DNA from: RUG11462 sp051877275
GTDB taxonomy: Bacteria; Bacillota; Clostridia; Oscillospirales; Acutalibacteraceae
DNA: 19,691 bases
Reading direction: 5' to 3'
NCBI GenBank assembly: GCA_051877275.1
Contig: JBJEIS010000044.1
Location: forward strand, 1-19,691
The notes under the pieces were generated by a model. That model was given only the letters and a program-made list of their open reading frames with translations, did not search any database and was not told where the DNA came from. A program made the position numbers and the translations under genes. Shown piece by piece: positions 6,785 through 15,377 of the stretch; positions within the stretch are counted from its first letter, which is position 1; every line of letters starts with the position of its first letter.

Positions 6785-8098
6785 TCACCTAATCCTTTTA
6801 AACGCCGAAATAAAGAACCCGTCCGTTTTATGTATATGCGGATAAAGTGTCAAAGTATTAATTCTATCTTTGTCATTTTTTAAAAAGTTTTCGGCTATTT
6901 TGTAAGGCTCAAAGTTTTTATTTTCAGATAAAAACCTGTCTACAACCTCATAATTCTCTTTTTCATTAAGAGTACAGGTGGAATAAAATAAAAAACCATC
7001 TTTTTCCACATATAACATTGATGCTTGTAATAAATGATACTGTAACGACGGTAAATTGTCAACAAAAGCAACATTTTTGTAACGAATTTCGGGCTTTTTG
7101 CCCAAAATTCCAAGCCCTGAACAGGGCAAATCGCACAAAACTTTGTTGAATTTGCCCAAATTCGAATTAAATTCACCTGCGTCATTAACAAATGATTTTA
7201 TAGATTTCAAACCAAGTCTTTGAGCACCGTTTTTAATAAGTTCAACCTTATGCTCATAAAGATCAAGCGCGTAAATCTCGCCTTCATCGCCCATATTTTC
7301 AGCTATTGAAAAGCTTTTACCGCCCGGTGCCGCGCAAACATCCAAAATACGCTCACCGCTTTTAGCACCGACGATTTTTGCACAAATTGCGCTTGCCGCA
7401 TCCTGAATATGAAAATATCCTTTATCAAATCCATATAATGAACGAACACTGCCTGCACCGTTCAATTTAAGTACGTCATCAATAAGCGGATGTACTTTTA
7501 CCTCACATTTTTTAGCTAACTCATTCTTTAATTCTTCAACAGAAATTTTCAAGGTGTTTACTTTTATCGAAACGCCGTCAAGCTCAAAAAATCCTTCTAA
7601 AATCTGTTCGGTTTCATCACCGTATTGCTCCAAAAACAGATTAACAATATCTTTTGAAACCGAATATTTTACAGAAAGATAATCAGCTTTTTCTTTAGGG
7701 TATTCAATTTCACCTTCGCGCAGAAATGCACGCAATACAGCATTGACAAAGCCGCTTAAATTTCGCATTTTTGAATTGCGCACTAATTTTACCGCTTCAT
7801 TTACTGCAGCTGAATTCGGAATTTTATCCATAAACAAAATCTGATAAACCGCAGTTTCAAGCGTATATAAAATAAACGGCTTCATTCTTTTCAACGGCGT
7901 TTTAGAATATTTTGAAATAATGTATTCCAAAGTGATTTTTCGTTCTAAAGTGCCGTAAACCAGCACAGTTGCAAACGATTTATCACGTTCGTCCAATTCA
8001 CTGCCGCTTAATATTTTATCTACAACGATATTTGAATAACCGCCGTCTGAATTTATTTTAATAAGAGCGTTTACCGCTTCTTTTCGAGCATTTGTCAT
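6785..8098 (-). CDS. rsmB: 16S rRNA (cytosine-967-C5)-methyltransferase RsmB
   Basis: RsmB (Sun/Fmu) methylates C967 of 16S rRNA using S-adenosylmethionine. The protein (437 residues) has an N-terminal NusB-like RNA-binding domain (about 1-140) and a C-terminal Rossmann methyltransferase domain. Visible motifs are DVCAAPGGKS (253-262, SAM binding), DLPCSG with Cys326, and FYSTCTL with Cys375, the catalytic nucleophile by family comparison. The start ATG at 8098 lies two bases after the stop of the zinc peptidase gene; its ribosome binding site is weak (ACGAGAT), suggesting translational coupling. Confidence 0.95.
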   Translation of the reverse strand: MTNARKEAVNALIKINSDGGYSNIVVDKILSGSELDERDKSFATVLVYGTLERKITLEYIISKYSKTPLKRMKPFILYTLETAVYQILFMDKIPNSAAVNEAVKLVRNSKMRNLSGFVNAVLRAFLREGEIEYPKEKADYLSVKYSVSKDIVNLFLEQYGDETEQILEGFFELDGVSIKVNTLKISVEELKNELAKKCEVKVHPLIDDVLKLNGAGSVRSLYGFDKGYFHIQDAASAICAKIVGAKSGERILDVCAAPGGKSFSIAENMGDEGEIYALDLYEHKVELIKNGAQRLGLKSIKSFVNDAGEFNSNLGKFNKVLCDLPCSGLGILGKKPEIRYKNVAFVDNLPSLQYHLLQASMLYVEKDGFLFYSTCTLNEKENYEVVDRFLSENKNFEPYKIAENFLKNDKDRINTLTLYPHIHKTDGFFISAFKRIR

Positions 8099-8100
8099 AA

Positions 8101-8793
8101 TTAATCTCGTCTGTTTCCCGTAAATCTTACTACATAATATAAGAATATAAGCAATGATTGCAAAAGTGCCGCAACATAAGTTAAAGCAGCGGCAGAAAGC
8201 ACACTTTTTGCCCCCTTATATTCACTTTCATTTAAAACATTCATACTTTCAATTGCCACAAGCGCTCTTTTTGAAGCATTAAATTCAACAGGCAAAGTTA
8301 CAAGCTGAAAAAGTACAGATAATCCGAATACTCCTAAAGCCAAAAACAAAAGCGCCTCAATACTGAAAATATATCCTGCTATTATTAAAAAAGGACTTAT
8401 ACTTGCACCGAAATTGCAAATCGGCACCAATGCCGAGCGCCATTTAATCGGCGAATACCCTTGCGCATACTGAACAGCGTGGCCTGCCTCGTGAGCCGCC
8501 ACTCCGACAGCTGCAACAGTATTACTGCCGAAAACTCCGTCAGACAAATAAATACAATTGTCTTTCGGATTATAATTATCGGTCAAATTACCCCTGACTC
8601 TGCCGATTTTTACATCATTTATACCGTTTTGCTGCAAAATCATTCTTGCGACATCGGCGCCTGTATAACCGCGACTGTTTAAAACTTTACTGTATTTTGA
8701 ATAACTTGATTTAACCTTTGCTTGCGCAAAAAGTGCAATCAAGAGTCCCGGCAAAGCGAACAAAAAATATAACGGGTCAAAATAATAAAACAT
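8101..8793 (-). CDS. Membrane zinc metallopeptidase, YugP family
   Basis: A 230-residue integral membrane protein with the zinc-peptidase motif AHEAGHAVQ (His101, Glu102, His105). A likely third zinc ligand is Glu160 in LPVEFNAS. Hydrophobic spans are at about 8-25, 118-140, 142-165 and 200-222. The family (neutral zinc metallopeptidase, Pfam Zn_peptidase_2) is widespread in Firmicutes, and its substrate is unknown to me. The ATG at 8793 is preferred over an in-frame TTG at 8802 because AGGAG lies nine bases before it and the protein then begins MFYYFDPLYFLF, like its relatives. It follows the fmt stop by one base and sits between fmt and rsmB, a place it lacks in B. subtilis. Confidence 0.9.
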   Translation of the reverse strand: MFYYFDPLYFLFALPGLLIALFAQAKVKSSYSKYSKVLNSRGYTGADVARMILQQNGINDVKIGRVRGNLTDNYNPKDNCIYLSDGVFGSNTVAAVGVAAHEAGHAVQYAQGYSPIKWRSALVPICNFGASISPFLIIAGYIFSIEALLFLALGVFGLSVLFQLVTLPVEFNASKRALVAIESMNVLNESEYKGAKSVLSAAALTYVAALLQSLLIFLYYVVRFTGNRRD

Positions 8794-8794
8794 T

Positions 8795-9721
8795 TTATTC
8801 AACTCCTAAAAATTCTGCGGTAATCTTTTTGCCTCTTAAAAAGTCCTCTGTTTTCATTCTTTTTGAGCCTTCAAGCTGAAGCTCGGTAATTTTTAAAGCA
8901 CCTTCACCGCAGGCAACAATAAGTTCTTTATCTCCTGATAAAACTTTACCGAATGGCTCTTTTACACCATTAATTATCTCGGCAGAGAAAATTTTAAGCA
9001 TTTTATTATCAGTTTTAGTGTATGCAACCGGCCAGGCATGTAAACCTCTGATTTTACAATCAATTTCAAAAGCGCTTTTGCTCCAATCAATCATACCGTC
9101 TGTTTTTTTAATTATCGGGGCATAAGTGGCTTCCGCCTCATTCTGCGGTATCGGCTCAATGCTTCCGTTTTCCAATCCTTTAACAGTTTTTACAAGCAGT
9201 TCGCCGCCAAGAACCATAAGTCTGTTCCAAAGCTCCTCAGCGGTTTCTCTCTCACCGATTTTCACAGCTGATGACAATAAAATATCGCCTGTATCCATAC
9301 CCTCATCCAAAAGCATCGTCGATACGCCTGTTTCCTCCTCGCCGCAAACAATCGACCACTGAATAGGCGAAGCACCGCGGTATTTCGGCAAAAGCGAAGC
9401 ATGAACATTTATGCAGCCGTATTTAGGCAAATCAAGAATATTTTTCGGCAAAAGCTTGCCGTAAGCCACAACTACAATCAAATCAGGATTTAACTCTTTT
9501 AAAATCTGATAGCTCTCATCATTTTTCAATGAGTTTGGCTGATAAACCTTTATGCCTAATTCTTCATCAGCAACCTTTACTTCAGGCGGTGTTAATATGT
9601 GTTTTCTGCCTACCGGCATATCAGGCTTTGTAAAAACAGCTGTCACATTATACCCGGCACCGACCAAAGCTCTCAACGACTCCTCGGCAAAATCGGGAGT
9701 TCCCATAAAAACTATATTCAT
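8795..9721 (-). CDS. fmt: Methionyl-tRNA formyltransferase
   Basis: Fmt formylates Met-tRNA(fMet) with 10-formyl-tetrahydrofolate so that translation can start. The formyl transfer motif NVHASLLPKYRGASPIQW is intact, with Asn105, His107 and Asp143 matching E. coli Asn106, His108 and Asp144. The N-terminus MNIVFMGTPDFA and length (308 residues) are typical, and a C-terminal OB-like domain follows. AGGAG precedes the ATG at 9721. It is next to def, which removes the same formyl group after synthesis, a classic pairing. Confidence 0.97.
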   Translation of the reverse strand: MNIVFMGTPDFAEESLRALVGAGYNVTAVFTKPDMPVGRKHILTPPEVKVADEELGIKVYQPNSLKNDESYQILKELNPDLIVVVAYGKLLPKNILDLPKYGCINVHASLLPKYRGASPIQWSIVCGEEETGVSTMLLDEGMDTGDILLSSAVKIGERETAEELWNRLMVLGGELLVKTVKGLENGSIEPIPQNEAEATYAPIIKKTDGMIDWSKSAFEIDCKIRGLHAWPVAYTKTDNKMLKIFSAEIINGVKEPFGKVLSGDKELIVACGEGALKITELQLEGSKRMKTEDFLRGKKITAEFLGVE

Positions 9722-9743
9722 TATCGGTCTCCTTATACTAAAA

Positions 9744-10190
9744 CTATTCCTCTTCTTTTTTAATTTTATCTAAAAATAAAATTCCGTCCAAATGGTCTAT
9801 TTCATGACAAAAAGCACGAGCTAAAAGCTCCTGTCCCTTTATTTTAAACTCTTTACCGTATCGGTCCTGCGCTTTAACGGTAACTTTCATCGGGCGGACT
9901 ACATCTCCCCAAACACCGGGGCAAGACAAACAGCCCTCCTGACCGTCTTGCTCGCCGGAAGTCTTTATAATTTCAGGATTGATAAGCTCAATTTTACCTT
10001 CGCCTACATCAATTACTACCGCTCTGCGCAGAATTCCAACCTGCGGTGCAGCAAGTCCTACGCCGTTCGCTTCCTGCATGGTTTCATACATATCATCAAG
10101 TAAGGCATGAAGCTTTTCATCGAATTTTTCAACTTTTCTGCATTTTTTTCTTAAAACTTCATCGCCGTCTTTTATTATTTCTCTAATCAT
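9744..10190 (-). CDS. def: Peptide deformylase
   Basis: Def removes the formyl group from the N-terminal methionine of new proteins. All three motifs are present: GVGLAAPQVG (43-52), EGCLSCPG (85-92, metal ligand Cys87) and HEIDH (His129, Glu130, His133). The motif EGCLSCPG has a second Cys where Val, Phe or Ile is more common. At 148 residues and without the insertions of Gram-positive type II enzymes, it resembles the short type I form often seen in Clostridia. The start ATG at 10190 follows GGAGAG. It lies 22 bases before fmt. Confidence 0.96.
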   Translation of the reverse strand: MIREIIKDGDEVLRKKCRKVEKFDEKLHALLDDMYETMQEANGVGLAAPQVGILRRAVVIDVGEGKIELINPEIIKTSGEQDGQEGCLSCPGVWGDVVRPMKVTVKAQDRYGKEFKIKGQELLARAFCHEIDHLDGILFLDKIKKEEE

Positions 10191-10206
10191 TTTTACACTC
10201 TCCGTA

Positions 10207-12669
10207 TCAAATAATATTTTCAGGGTTTATATCAGCAAAAACAGAGACGTTTTTGTATTTACCTATATTTCCTATTTCAATTAACAGTTTTAAAATAAGC
10301 TCTCTTAAACGCTTATTGTTTTTACATTTTAATATCAATCTGTATCTGTATTTATTATTAATTTTAGGTATATTACAAGGGCTGGGACCTAAAATCATAA
10401 GCTTTAAATCGCTGTAATCGGTTGTAATATGCTTTTTCAAGCTGTTAAAAAACTTCTGCGCCAATTCAAAGGTATTTTCTTTTGAAACACCCGAAAAACC
10501 TATTACGCACAAATCGCAGTAAGGCGGATATTTAAGCAGTTTTCGCTGTAAAATTTCGGTTTCATAAAACCGCTCATAATCCTGCTTTGCCGATAACATA
10601 ATTATTTCGTTATCAGGTGAAATTGTCTGAATTACCGCTGTGCCCATTTCACTTCTTCCCGAACGGCCTATTACCTGTGTTAAAAGCGAAAAAGTCTTTT
10701 CATAACCGCGAAAATCGTTTCCGTAAAGCAATTGGTCGGCATTGATTACACCGACTAAAGTAACATTAGGAAAATCAAGTCCCTTTGCCACCATTTGAGT
10801 TCCTATCATTACATCATATTCAAAATTTTTAAATGCTGTCAAATTTTTCTCATGCGAAAATCTTGTCATAGTGGTGTCGGCGTCCATTCGCAATATGCGA
10901 AGCTGAGGAAAAATCAAAGATAATTCTTCCTGCGCCTTTTGAGTACCAAAACCCGAAAGACGAACGTTTTTTTCACCGCAAATTTTGCATTTATCGGTAT
11001 ATTCCTCCGAATAGCCGCAATAATGACACATCAATCTGTTATTTGCGGTATGATAAGTAAGCGGCAGGCTGCAATTAGGACACTCACGAACCGTTCCGCA
11101 GTTTGTACAGGAAACAACGACCTGATAACCGCGGCGATTAAGCAATATTATAGCCTGTTTTTTATTATCAACGGTTTCCTTGATTTTTTCGCAAAGCACA
11201 TCGCTGAAAATCCCGAAATTGCCGTTTTTATACTGCTCCTTCATATTCGCGGTTTTAACCTCAGGCAATGTAACATTACCGTAACGGTGCTTGATTGTAT
11301 AAAGGGAATAAAAGCCCATTTTAGCTTTTGAATAAGTTTCAACACTCGGCGTTGCCGAAGCCATTAAAAACAGGCAGTTATGATAACGGCAGCGCATTTT
11401 GGCAACATCGCGCGCATGAAAACGCGGCGTTGCCTCGGATTTATAAGTATGCTCCTGCTCCTCATCCATAATAATCAAGCCTAAATTATCAAAAGGAGCA
11501 AAAACAGCGGAACGCGTTCCGATAGCAATTTTAGCCTCTCCGGACTTCACTCTTTTCCATTCATCAGTTCTGGCGCCAAGACTCATTGCCGAATGAAAAA
11601 CTGCAATTTTTTTACCATATCGGTTGCTGAAAATGCTCATAGTCTGAGGTGTAAGCGCAATTTCAGGCACCATTACTATAACACCCTTATCCTGTTTCAA
11701 ACACTCATCAATAGCACTTAAAAAGACTTGAGTTTTGCCCGAACCTGTAACTCCGAACAAAAGTCCGACTTTGCCGTCTTTTTCACTTTTCATATCGGCT
11801 TTTATGCTTTCAAAAGCAATTGATTGCTCATCGGTTAATTTTATTTCGGTCATTTTGCCGTTACCGCTTATTTCATAAGGTGAACGCAAAACCTCCATAT
11901 CAAATTCAGAAATTTTGCCCGCCTTTATCATAGCATTTACTGTTGTTGCGCTAACGCCGGTATAATAAGTTACTTCCTTTACCGACGCAGTTTGGCACTC
12001 GCTTAAAAAAGCTGCTACCTGTTTTTGCTTCGGAGTGTATTTTATTAAGTCCTCCTCGCTGAAATTTTCAGGAAGACACACCATTTTAACTGATGCGTCA
12101 CCAACGCGTCGAACAGCGTTTTCCTGTGTTTCAACAATGCCGTTTTTGACTAAATTGTCAAAAATTTTATCATTATTCACACCGACGATTTCAAGCAGTT
12201 TCTTTGCCTTTACAGCGCCTTTTGCATTAAAAATGCAATCAACGATTAATTTCTCGTCGTCAGTCAAATTATCAAAATCTATTTTATCATAGCTTTTCTT
12301 TAAAACATAAGAAGTTACAACGCGTACATTAATTCCTATGGGAATCATAGGACGCAGCGCTTCAAAAAATGTGCAGAAAGTCTGGTCTGAAATAAACCTT
12401 GCGATTTTCAGCATTTCATCGGTAACAAGCGGTTTTTCATCAATTATTTCAAATATCGGTTTAATTGTAACCGCTTCTTTTTCATCATTGTCCTTTATTT
12501 TAACAATAATGCCCTGACGTTTTCGATTTCCCTTGCCGAAAGGAACTAGAACTCGCTGGCCGACAAATATTTTTTCACAAATGTCAAAAGGAACGGAATA
12601 ATCAAAAGATTTGTCAAAACTAATTGTAGTTTTTTCAACATAAACACTTACAATAAGCGACTTTCTCAT
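10207..12669 (-). CDS. priA: Primosomal protein N' (replication restart helicase PriA)
   Basis: PriA recognises stalled forks and D-loops and reloads the replicative helicase. The 820-residue protein has an N-terminal DNA-binding part, then a superfamily 2 helicase core with Walker A GVTGSGKT (306-313), Walker B DEEQEH (402-407), SATPS, NRRGY, and motifs V/VI in MVAKGLDFPNV and IGRSGR. The helicase is interrupted by an eight-cysteine zinc region (SCTNCGTVRECPNC, then CHYCG and CKICGE), typical of PriA. The ATG at 12669 follows AGGAGGGAG. It is the first gene after a hairpin downstream of rpoZ, so its expression may be set apart from gmk-rpoZ. Confidence 0.97.
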   Translation of the reverse strand: MRKSLIVSVYVEKTTISFDKSFDYSVPFDICEKIFVGQRVLVPFGKGNRKRQGIIVKIKDNDEKEAVTIKPIFEIIDEKPLVTDEMLKIARFISDQTFCTFFEALRPMIPIGINVRVVTSYVLKKSYDKIDFDNLTDDEKLIVDCIFNAKGAVKAKKLLEIVGVNNDKIFDNLVKNGIVETQENAVRRVGDASVKMVCLPENFSEEDLIKYTPKQKQVAAFLSECQTASVKEVTYYTGVSATTVNAMIKAGKISEFDMEVLRSPYEISGNGKMTEIKLTDEQSIAFESIKADMKSEKDGKVGLLFGVTGSGKTQVFLSAIDECLKQDKGVIVMVPEIALTPQTMSIFSNRYGKKIAVFHSAMSLGARTDEWKRVKSGEAKIAIGTRSAVFAPFDNLGLIIMDEEQEHTYKSEATPRFHARDVAKMRCRYHNCLFLMASATPSVETYSKAKMGFYSLYTIKHRYGNVTLPEVKTANMKEQYKNGNFGIFSDVLCEKIKETVDNKKQAIILLNRRGYQVVVSCTNCGTVRECPNCSLPLTYHTANNRLMCHYCGYSEEYTDKCKICGEKNVRLSGFGTQKAQEELSLIFPQLRILRMDADTTMTRFSHEKNLTAFKNFEYDVMIGTQMVAKGLDFPNVTLVGVINADQLLYGNDFRGYEKTFSLLTQVIGRSGRSEMGTAVIQTISPDNEIIMLSAKQDYERFYETEILQRKLLKYPPYCDLCVIGFSGVSKENTFELAQKFFNSLKKHITTDYSDLKLMILGPSPCNIPKINNKYRYRLILKCKNNKRLRELILKLLIEIGNIGKYKNVSVFADINPENII

Positions 12670-12706
12670 ATAAACTCCCTCCTTTTAACATTCTCAAAAA
12701 ACATCA

Positions 12707-12734
12707 AAAGTCAGGACGACAACGCCCTGACTTT
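12707..12734 (-). terminator. Hairpin between rpoZ and priA, possible attenuator
   Basis: AAAGTCAGG and CCTGACTTT form a perfect 9-base stem (12707-12715 with 12726-12734) with a 10-base loop. On the minus strand TGATG separates the stem from six T, so the T-run is a few bases late for a textbook terminator. It lies in a 74-base gap, the widest inside the central gene run, where coaBC sits in B. subtilis. I see no clear promoter for priA after it, so read-through is likely. Confidence 0.45.
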
Positions 12735-12743
12735 CAAAGCTAT

Positions 12744-12923
12744 TTAACCGTCTAATCTTTCGGCAATTTCATTAATTGCAGTGTTAACAGGTTTTTCAAT
12801 AAGAATTTTACCTTCGTCATCTGCTTTCTCTGAAATATGTCTTGCGAGCTTAGCAATATCAGTTACTAACTGATAGCGGCTTTCATAAGCATTAATAAGT
12901 TTACCAATCGATGGATTTAGCAT
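12744..12923 (-). CDS. rpoZ: DNA-directed RNA polymerase omega subunit
   Basis: Omega stabilises the beta' subunit and helps assemble RNA polymerase. The protein (59 residues) begins MLNPSIGKLINAYESRYQLV, which matches the family opening and the conserved ESRYxLV segment. Short length is normal for Firmicutes. Two ATG codons stand in tandem (12926 and 12923); the second is seven bases after AAGGTG and gives the usual MLNPS start. The gene begins 23 bases inside the end of gmk, so translation is probably coupled. Confidence 0.93.
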   Translation of the reverse strand: MLNPSIGKLINAYESRYQLVTDIAKLARHISEKADDEGKILIEKPVNTAINEIAERLDG

Positions 12924-13530
12924 CATTAATCACCTTTCTATATAATTCTTCCATATTCTTATTATTAACAAGAGCGCTGGCTCTTATAATTGACTTTAAA
13001 TCATTAACCGCTGTTTCAAGATCATCATTAAAAAACACAAAATCATATTCTTTTGCAAATTTAATCTCTTTCGCAGCTTGTTTTAAACGCTGATCTATAA
13101 CTTCTTTCTTCTCTGTTCCGCGCTTTTCCAATCGATGACGCAAAACACTTATAGAAGTAGGCATCATAAAAATCATAATTGCTTCAGGCATTTTTTCTTT
13201 AACCTTAAAAGCACCGTTTACATCTATTTCAAGTATAACATTATAACCCTCGTTCATCCAGTTTATAACCGGTTTTTTCGGTGTGCCGTAATAATTTCCA
13301 ACATATTCATTATACTCTAAAAATTCGTCGTTATTAATCATTTCTTCAAATTCTTCACGAGTAATAAAGTGATATTTTTCACCCTCGACTTCACCCTCAC
13401 GCATATCTCTTGTAATGGTTGAAATTGAAAGCTTTATATCGTCGCTGGATTTTAAAACTTCTTTTAAAACCGTATCCTTTCCGATTCCCGAAGGTCCCGA
13501 AAAGATAAACAAGTTACCTTTTAACTTCAT
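12901..13530 (-). CDS. gmk: Guanylate kinase
   Basis: Gmk phosphorylates GMP to GDP with ATP, the step that feeds GTP, dGTP and (p)ppGpp pools. The P-loop SGPSGIGKDT (11-20) and the STITRDMREGEVEG region (GMP binding, about 37-50) with the following YHFI are all present. Length 209 residues is normal. The ATG at 13530 overlaps the remA stop as ATGA. The order remA-gmk-rpoZ is conserved across Firmicutes. Confidence 0.97.
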   Translation of the reverse strand: MKLKGNLFIFSGPSGIGKDTVLKEVLKSSDDIKLSISTITRDMREGEVEGEKYHFITREEFEEMINNDEFLEYNEYVGNYYGTPKKPVINWMNEGYNVILEIDVNGAFKVKEKMPEAIMIFMMPTSISVLRHRLEKRGTEKKEVIDQRLKQAAKEIKFAKEYDFVFFNDDLETAVNDLKSIIRASALVNNKNMEELYRKVINDAKSIDW

Positions 13531-13775
13531 ATTTTCGCCTCTGATTCATTATGTCTTTCTAAAATATCTTCATTTTTTAAGTAGCTTAAAACAATGTGAT
13601 CGGAATCGGTAATTATAACCGACTCGGTTTTTCGCCCCTGTGAAGCGTCAATCAATCTTTTTGACTTTTTCGCCTCGGCAATAATCCTTTTTGCCGGTGC
13701 GGAATCAGGAGAAAGCACCGCAATTATTCTGTCAGAATTAATTAGATTGCCGAATCCGATATTAATGAGTTTCAA
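13527..13775 (-). CDS. remA: Extracellular matrix regulator RemA (DUF370)
   Basis: In B. subtilis RemA is a ring-forming DNA-binding protein that activates biofilm matrix operons and osmolyte genes. In Clostridia its targets are not established. The protein (82 residues) begins MKLINIGFGNLINSDRIIAV and keeps the SAPAKRII and LIDASQGRKT segments that mark the family; the basic QGRKT region is part of the DNA-binding face in relatives. The start is a TTG at 13775, about eight bases after GGAGTG, with no in-frame ATG in a better place. It overlaps gmk by four bases. Confidence 0.93.
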   Translation of the reverse strand: MKLINIGFGNLINSDRIIAVLSPDSAPAKRIIAEAKKSKRLIDASQGRKTESVIITDSDHIVLSYLKNEDILERHNESEAKI

Positions 13776-13789
13776 AATTCACACTCCAA

Positions 13790-14668
13790 TTATTCAATAT
13801 TTTGAATCTGCTCTCTGATTTTTTCAATTTCTGATTTAATATCAACAACTGTTCTGGTAATTTCAATATCTGAACATTTTGAACCGATTGTGTTTGCCTC
13901 TCGGTTCATTTCCTGAACGAGAAAATCAATTTTTCTTCCGACAGCCTCATCTGAATTCAGCATATCTTTTAATTGCGAAATATGGCTTCTCAGGCGAACG
14001 GTTTCTTCATCAACCGCAGTTTTATCAGCAAAAATGGCAGTTTCGGTTAAAAGCCTTTGCTCATCAACCTTAACATCATCAAGCAGCTCACGCATTTTTT
14101 CTTCTATTCTCTCGCGATAAGCCTTTACCGATTCAACTGATTTTGACTCAACCTTTTCAACAAATCCTAAAATCGTATCACATCTTGAAATAACGTCTGC
14201 TTTTAATTTTTCGCCCTCTTTGACACGCATATTAATAAATGCGTCAACCGCAGAAGACAAAACCGATTTGACAGCTTCAAAAACTGCTTCTTCATCCTGT
14301 TCTTCTTTGCGTACTGCAAGAACATCTGAAAATCTTGTTATGTCAACCGCTGACAAATTGCCGTTAATATTGTATGTTTCGGAAATATCTTTTAAAGCGT
14401 CAATATAAGCTTTAGCCAATGGATGATTTACTTCAACCGCAACCGCTGAATTCTCAAGCATATTGATAGTTATGTAAACTTCAATTTTGCCTCGGCTGAC
14501 TCTATTTCTCACATATTGCTTAACCTTTTCATCCAAAAATCCAAACTGACGCGGAATTCTCGAAGAAAATTCAAAGTAACGATGATTTACCGCCTTGATT
14601 TCAGCGGTAATTTCCATATCATCAATGGTATCATTAGCTCTGCCGTAACCGGTCATACTTTTAATCAT
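13790..14668 (-). CDS. yicC: YicC family endoribonuclease
   Basis: YicC proteins are RNA-binding ring-forming proteins; E. coli YicC cuts RNA and takes part in small-RNA turnover. The protein is 292 residues, begins MIKSMTGYGRAN and ends with the conserved DUF1732 region (EMNREANTIGSKCSD, then a charged helix ending at QNIE). Both family domains are complete. The start ATG at 14668 has only a weak ribosome binding site (GTGGATGAT). It is first in the transcript from the promoter at 14704-14733 and followed by remA, as in most Firmicutes. Confidence 0.93.
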   Translation of the reverse strand: MIKSMTGYGRANDTIDDMEITAEIKAVNHRYFEFSSRIPRQFGFLDEKVKQYVRNRVSRGKIEVYITINMLENSAVAVEVNHPLAKAYIDALKDISETYNINGNLSAVDITRFSDVLAVRKEEQDEEAVFEAVKSVLSSAVDAFINMRVKEGEKLKADVISRCDTILGFVEKVESKSVESVKAYRERIEEKMRELLDDVKVDEQRLLTETAIFADKTAVDEETVRLRSHISQLKDMLNSDEAVGRKIDFLVQEMNREANTIGSKCSDIEITRTVVDIKSEIEKIREQIQNIE

Positions 14669-14703
14669 AAATCATCCACTTTTCGTTAAATTTATTAAAG
14701 ATT

Positions 14704-14733
14704 ATTATACCATATTCAGCATTATTTTGTCAA
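14704..14733 (-). promoter_or_regulatory. Consensus sigma-A promoter of the yicC-remA-gmk-rpoZ run
   Basis: On the minus strand TTGACA (14733-14728) and TATAAT (14709-14704), both perfect consensus hexamers, are 18 bases apart. TGG before the -10 box adds an extended -10 element. Transcription should start near 14697, about 30 bases before yicC. The TGA stop codon of the upstream gene (14732-14730) lies inside the -35 box. This is the strongest promoter I see for the whole minus-strand block. Confidence 0.9.
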
Positions 14734-15377
14734 TGAAATAACTGCATATTTTTATCATACAGCTTTCCTCTTGTAACATCGGATATTTCAAAATCAATAG
14801 TTTCCCATGCTTTTTCAAAAATCAGGGTTGGATTGATATTGTCTTCATTGCCGCAAGGAAGTAAAAGATAAACAAAAATGCCGTTTTCAGTATCCTTTAT
14901 ATCAATTCTTTTTATCTTAGGCTTAACATCAAAAGTTTTTATCTGCTTTTTCTTTGTGGTTTTTTCAACAATAATTTCATTTGCCGAGAAAAATTTTTTC
15001 AACTTTTCAGCGTTTTTTTCATCGCAGTCAATATTTATCTTAAATTCCGCAAAGCAAAGGTCCTTTGCTTTCATCACAGGCTCGATTACATCTACAACTT
15101 CGATACTTTCAGGCACTGATTTTTGCAAAATATCCTTAACCTTTTCATTTGTCATATTATCATCAACAATTCTAAAATCGCAGACATCATATTCACTGAC
15201 AAAACCTAACGAAAGCGGCAATGCAAAGGTTAAAAATATATGAGGATTAAAGCCTTCGGTATACCATATCGGCAAGCCCGACCGTTTTAATACACGGCTG
15301 AAAAGACGGTTTATATCAAGGTGAGAAATATATTTTGCTCTGCCCTGTTTTTTATAAATTAACCTTACATTTCGCAC
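14730..15377 (-). CDS. Radical SAM-associated protein, DUF2344/TIGR03936 family
   Basis: A 215-residue protein of the family found next to B12-binding-like radical SAM proteins. Its exact role is unknown. The N-terminal signature is clear: VRLIYKKQGRAKYISHLD, then the SGLPIWYTEGFNPHIFLTFA region with PLSLG. The start is taken as GTG at 15377 because AGGAG lies eight bases upstream and family members start just before this signature; a GTG at 15431 would add 18 residues that match nothing in the family. It overlaps the radical SAM gene by 26 bases, so the two are translated together. In many Clostridia ribonuclease G and rplU come next; here yicC does. Confidence 0.88.
   Translation of the reverse strand: MRNVRLIYKKQGRAKYISHLDINRLFSRVLKRSGLPIWYTEGFNPHIFLTFALPLSLGFVSEYDVCDFRIVDDNMTNEKVKDILQKSVPESIEVVDVIEPVMKAKDLCFAEFKINIDCDEKNAEKLKKFFSANEIIVEKTTKKKQIKTFDVKPKIKRIDIKDTENGIFVYLLLPCGNEDNINPTLIFEKAWETIDFEISDVTRGKLYDKNMQLFH

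Noticed and set aside
10939..11331. 130-codon open frame on the plus strand
   Set aside because: It is antisense to the zinc-binding and helicase part of priA, with no start signal and no recognisable domain.
14878..15243. 121-codon open frame on the plus strand, rich in Phe and Ile, resembling a membrane protein
   Set aside because: It lies fully antisense to the DUF2344 gene, has no ribosome binding site, and its hydrophobic look comes from Lys/Glu-rich codons read on the other strand.
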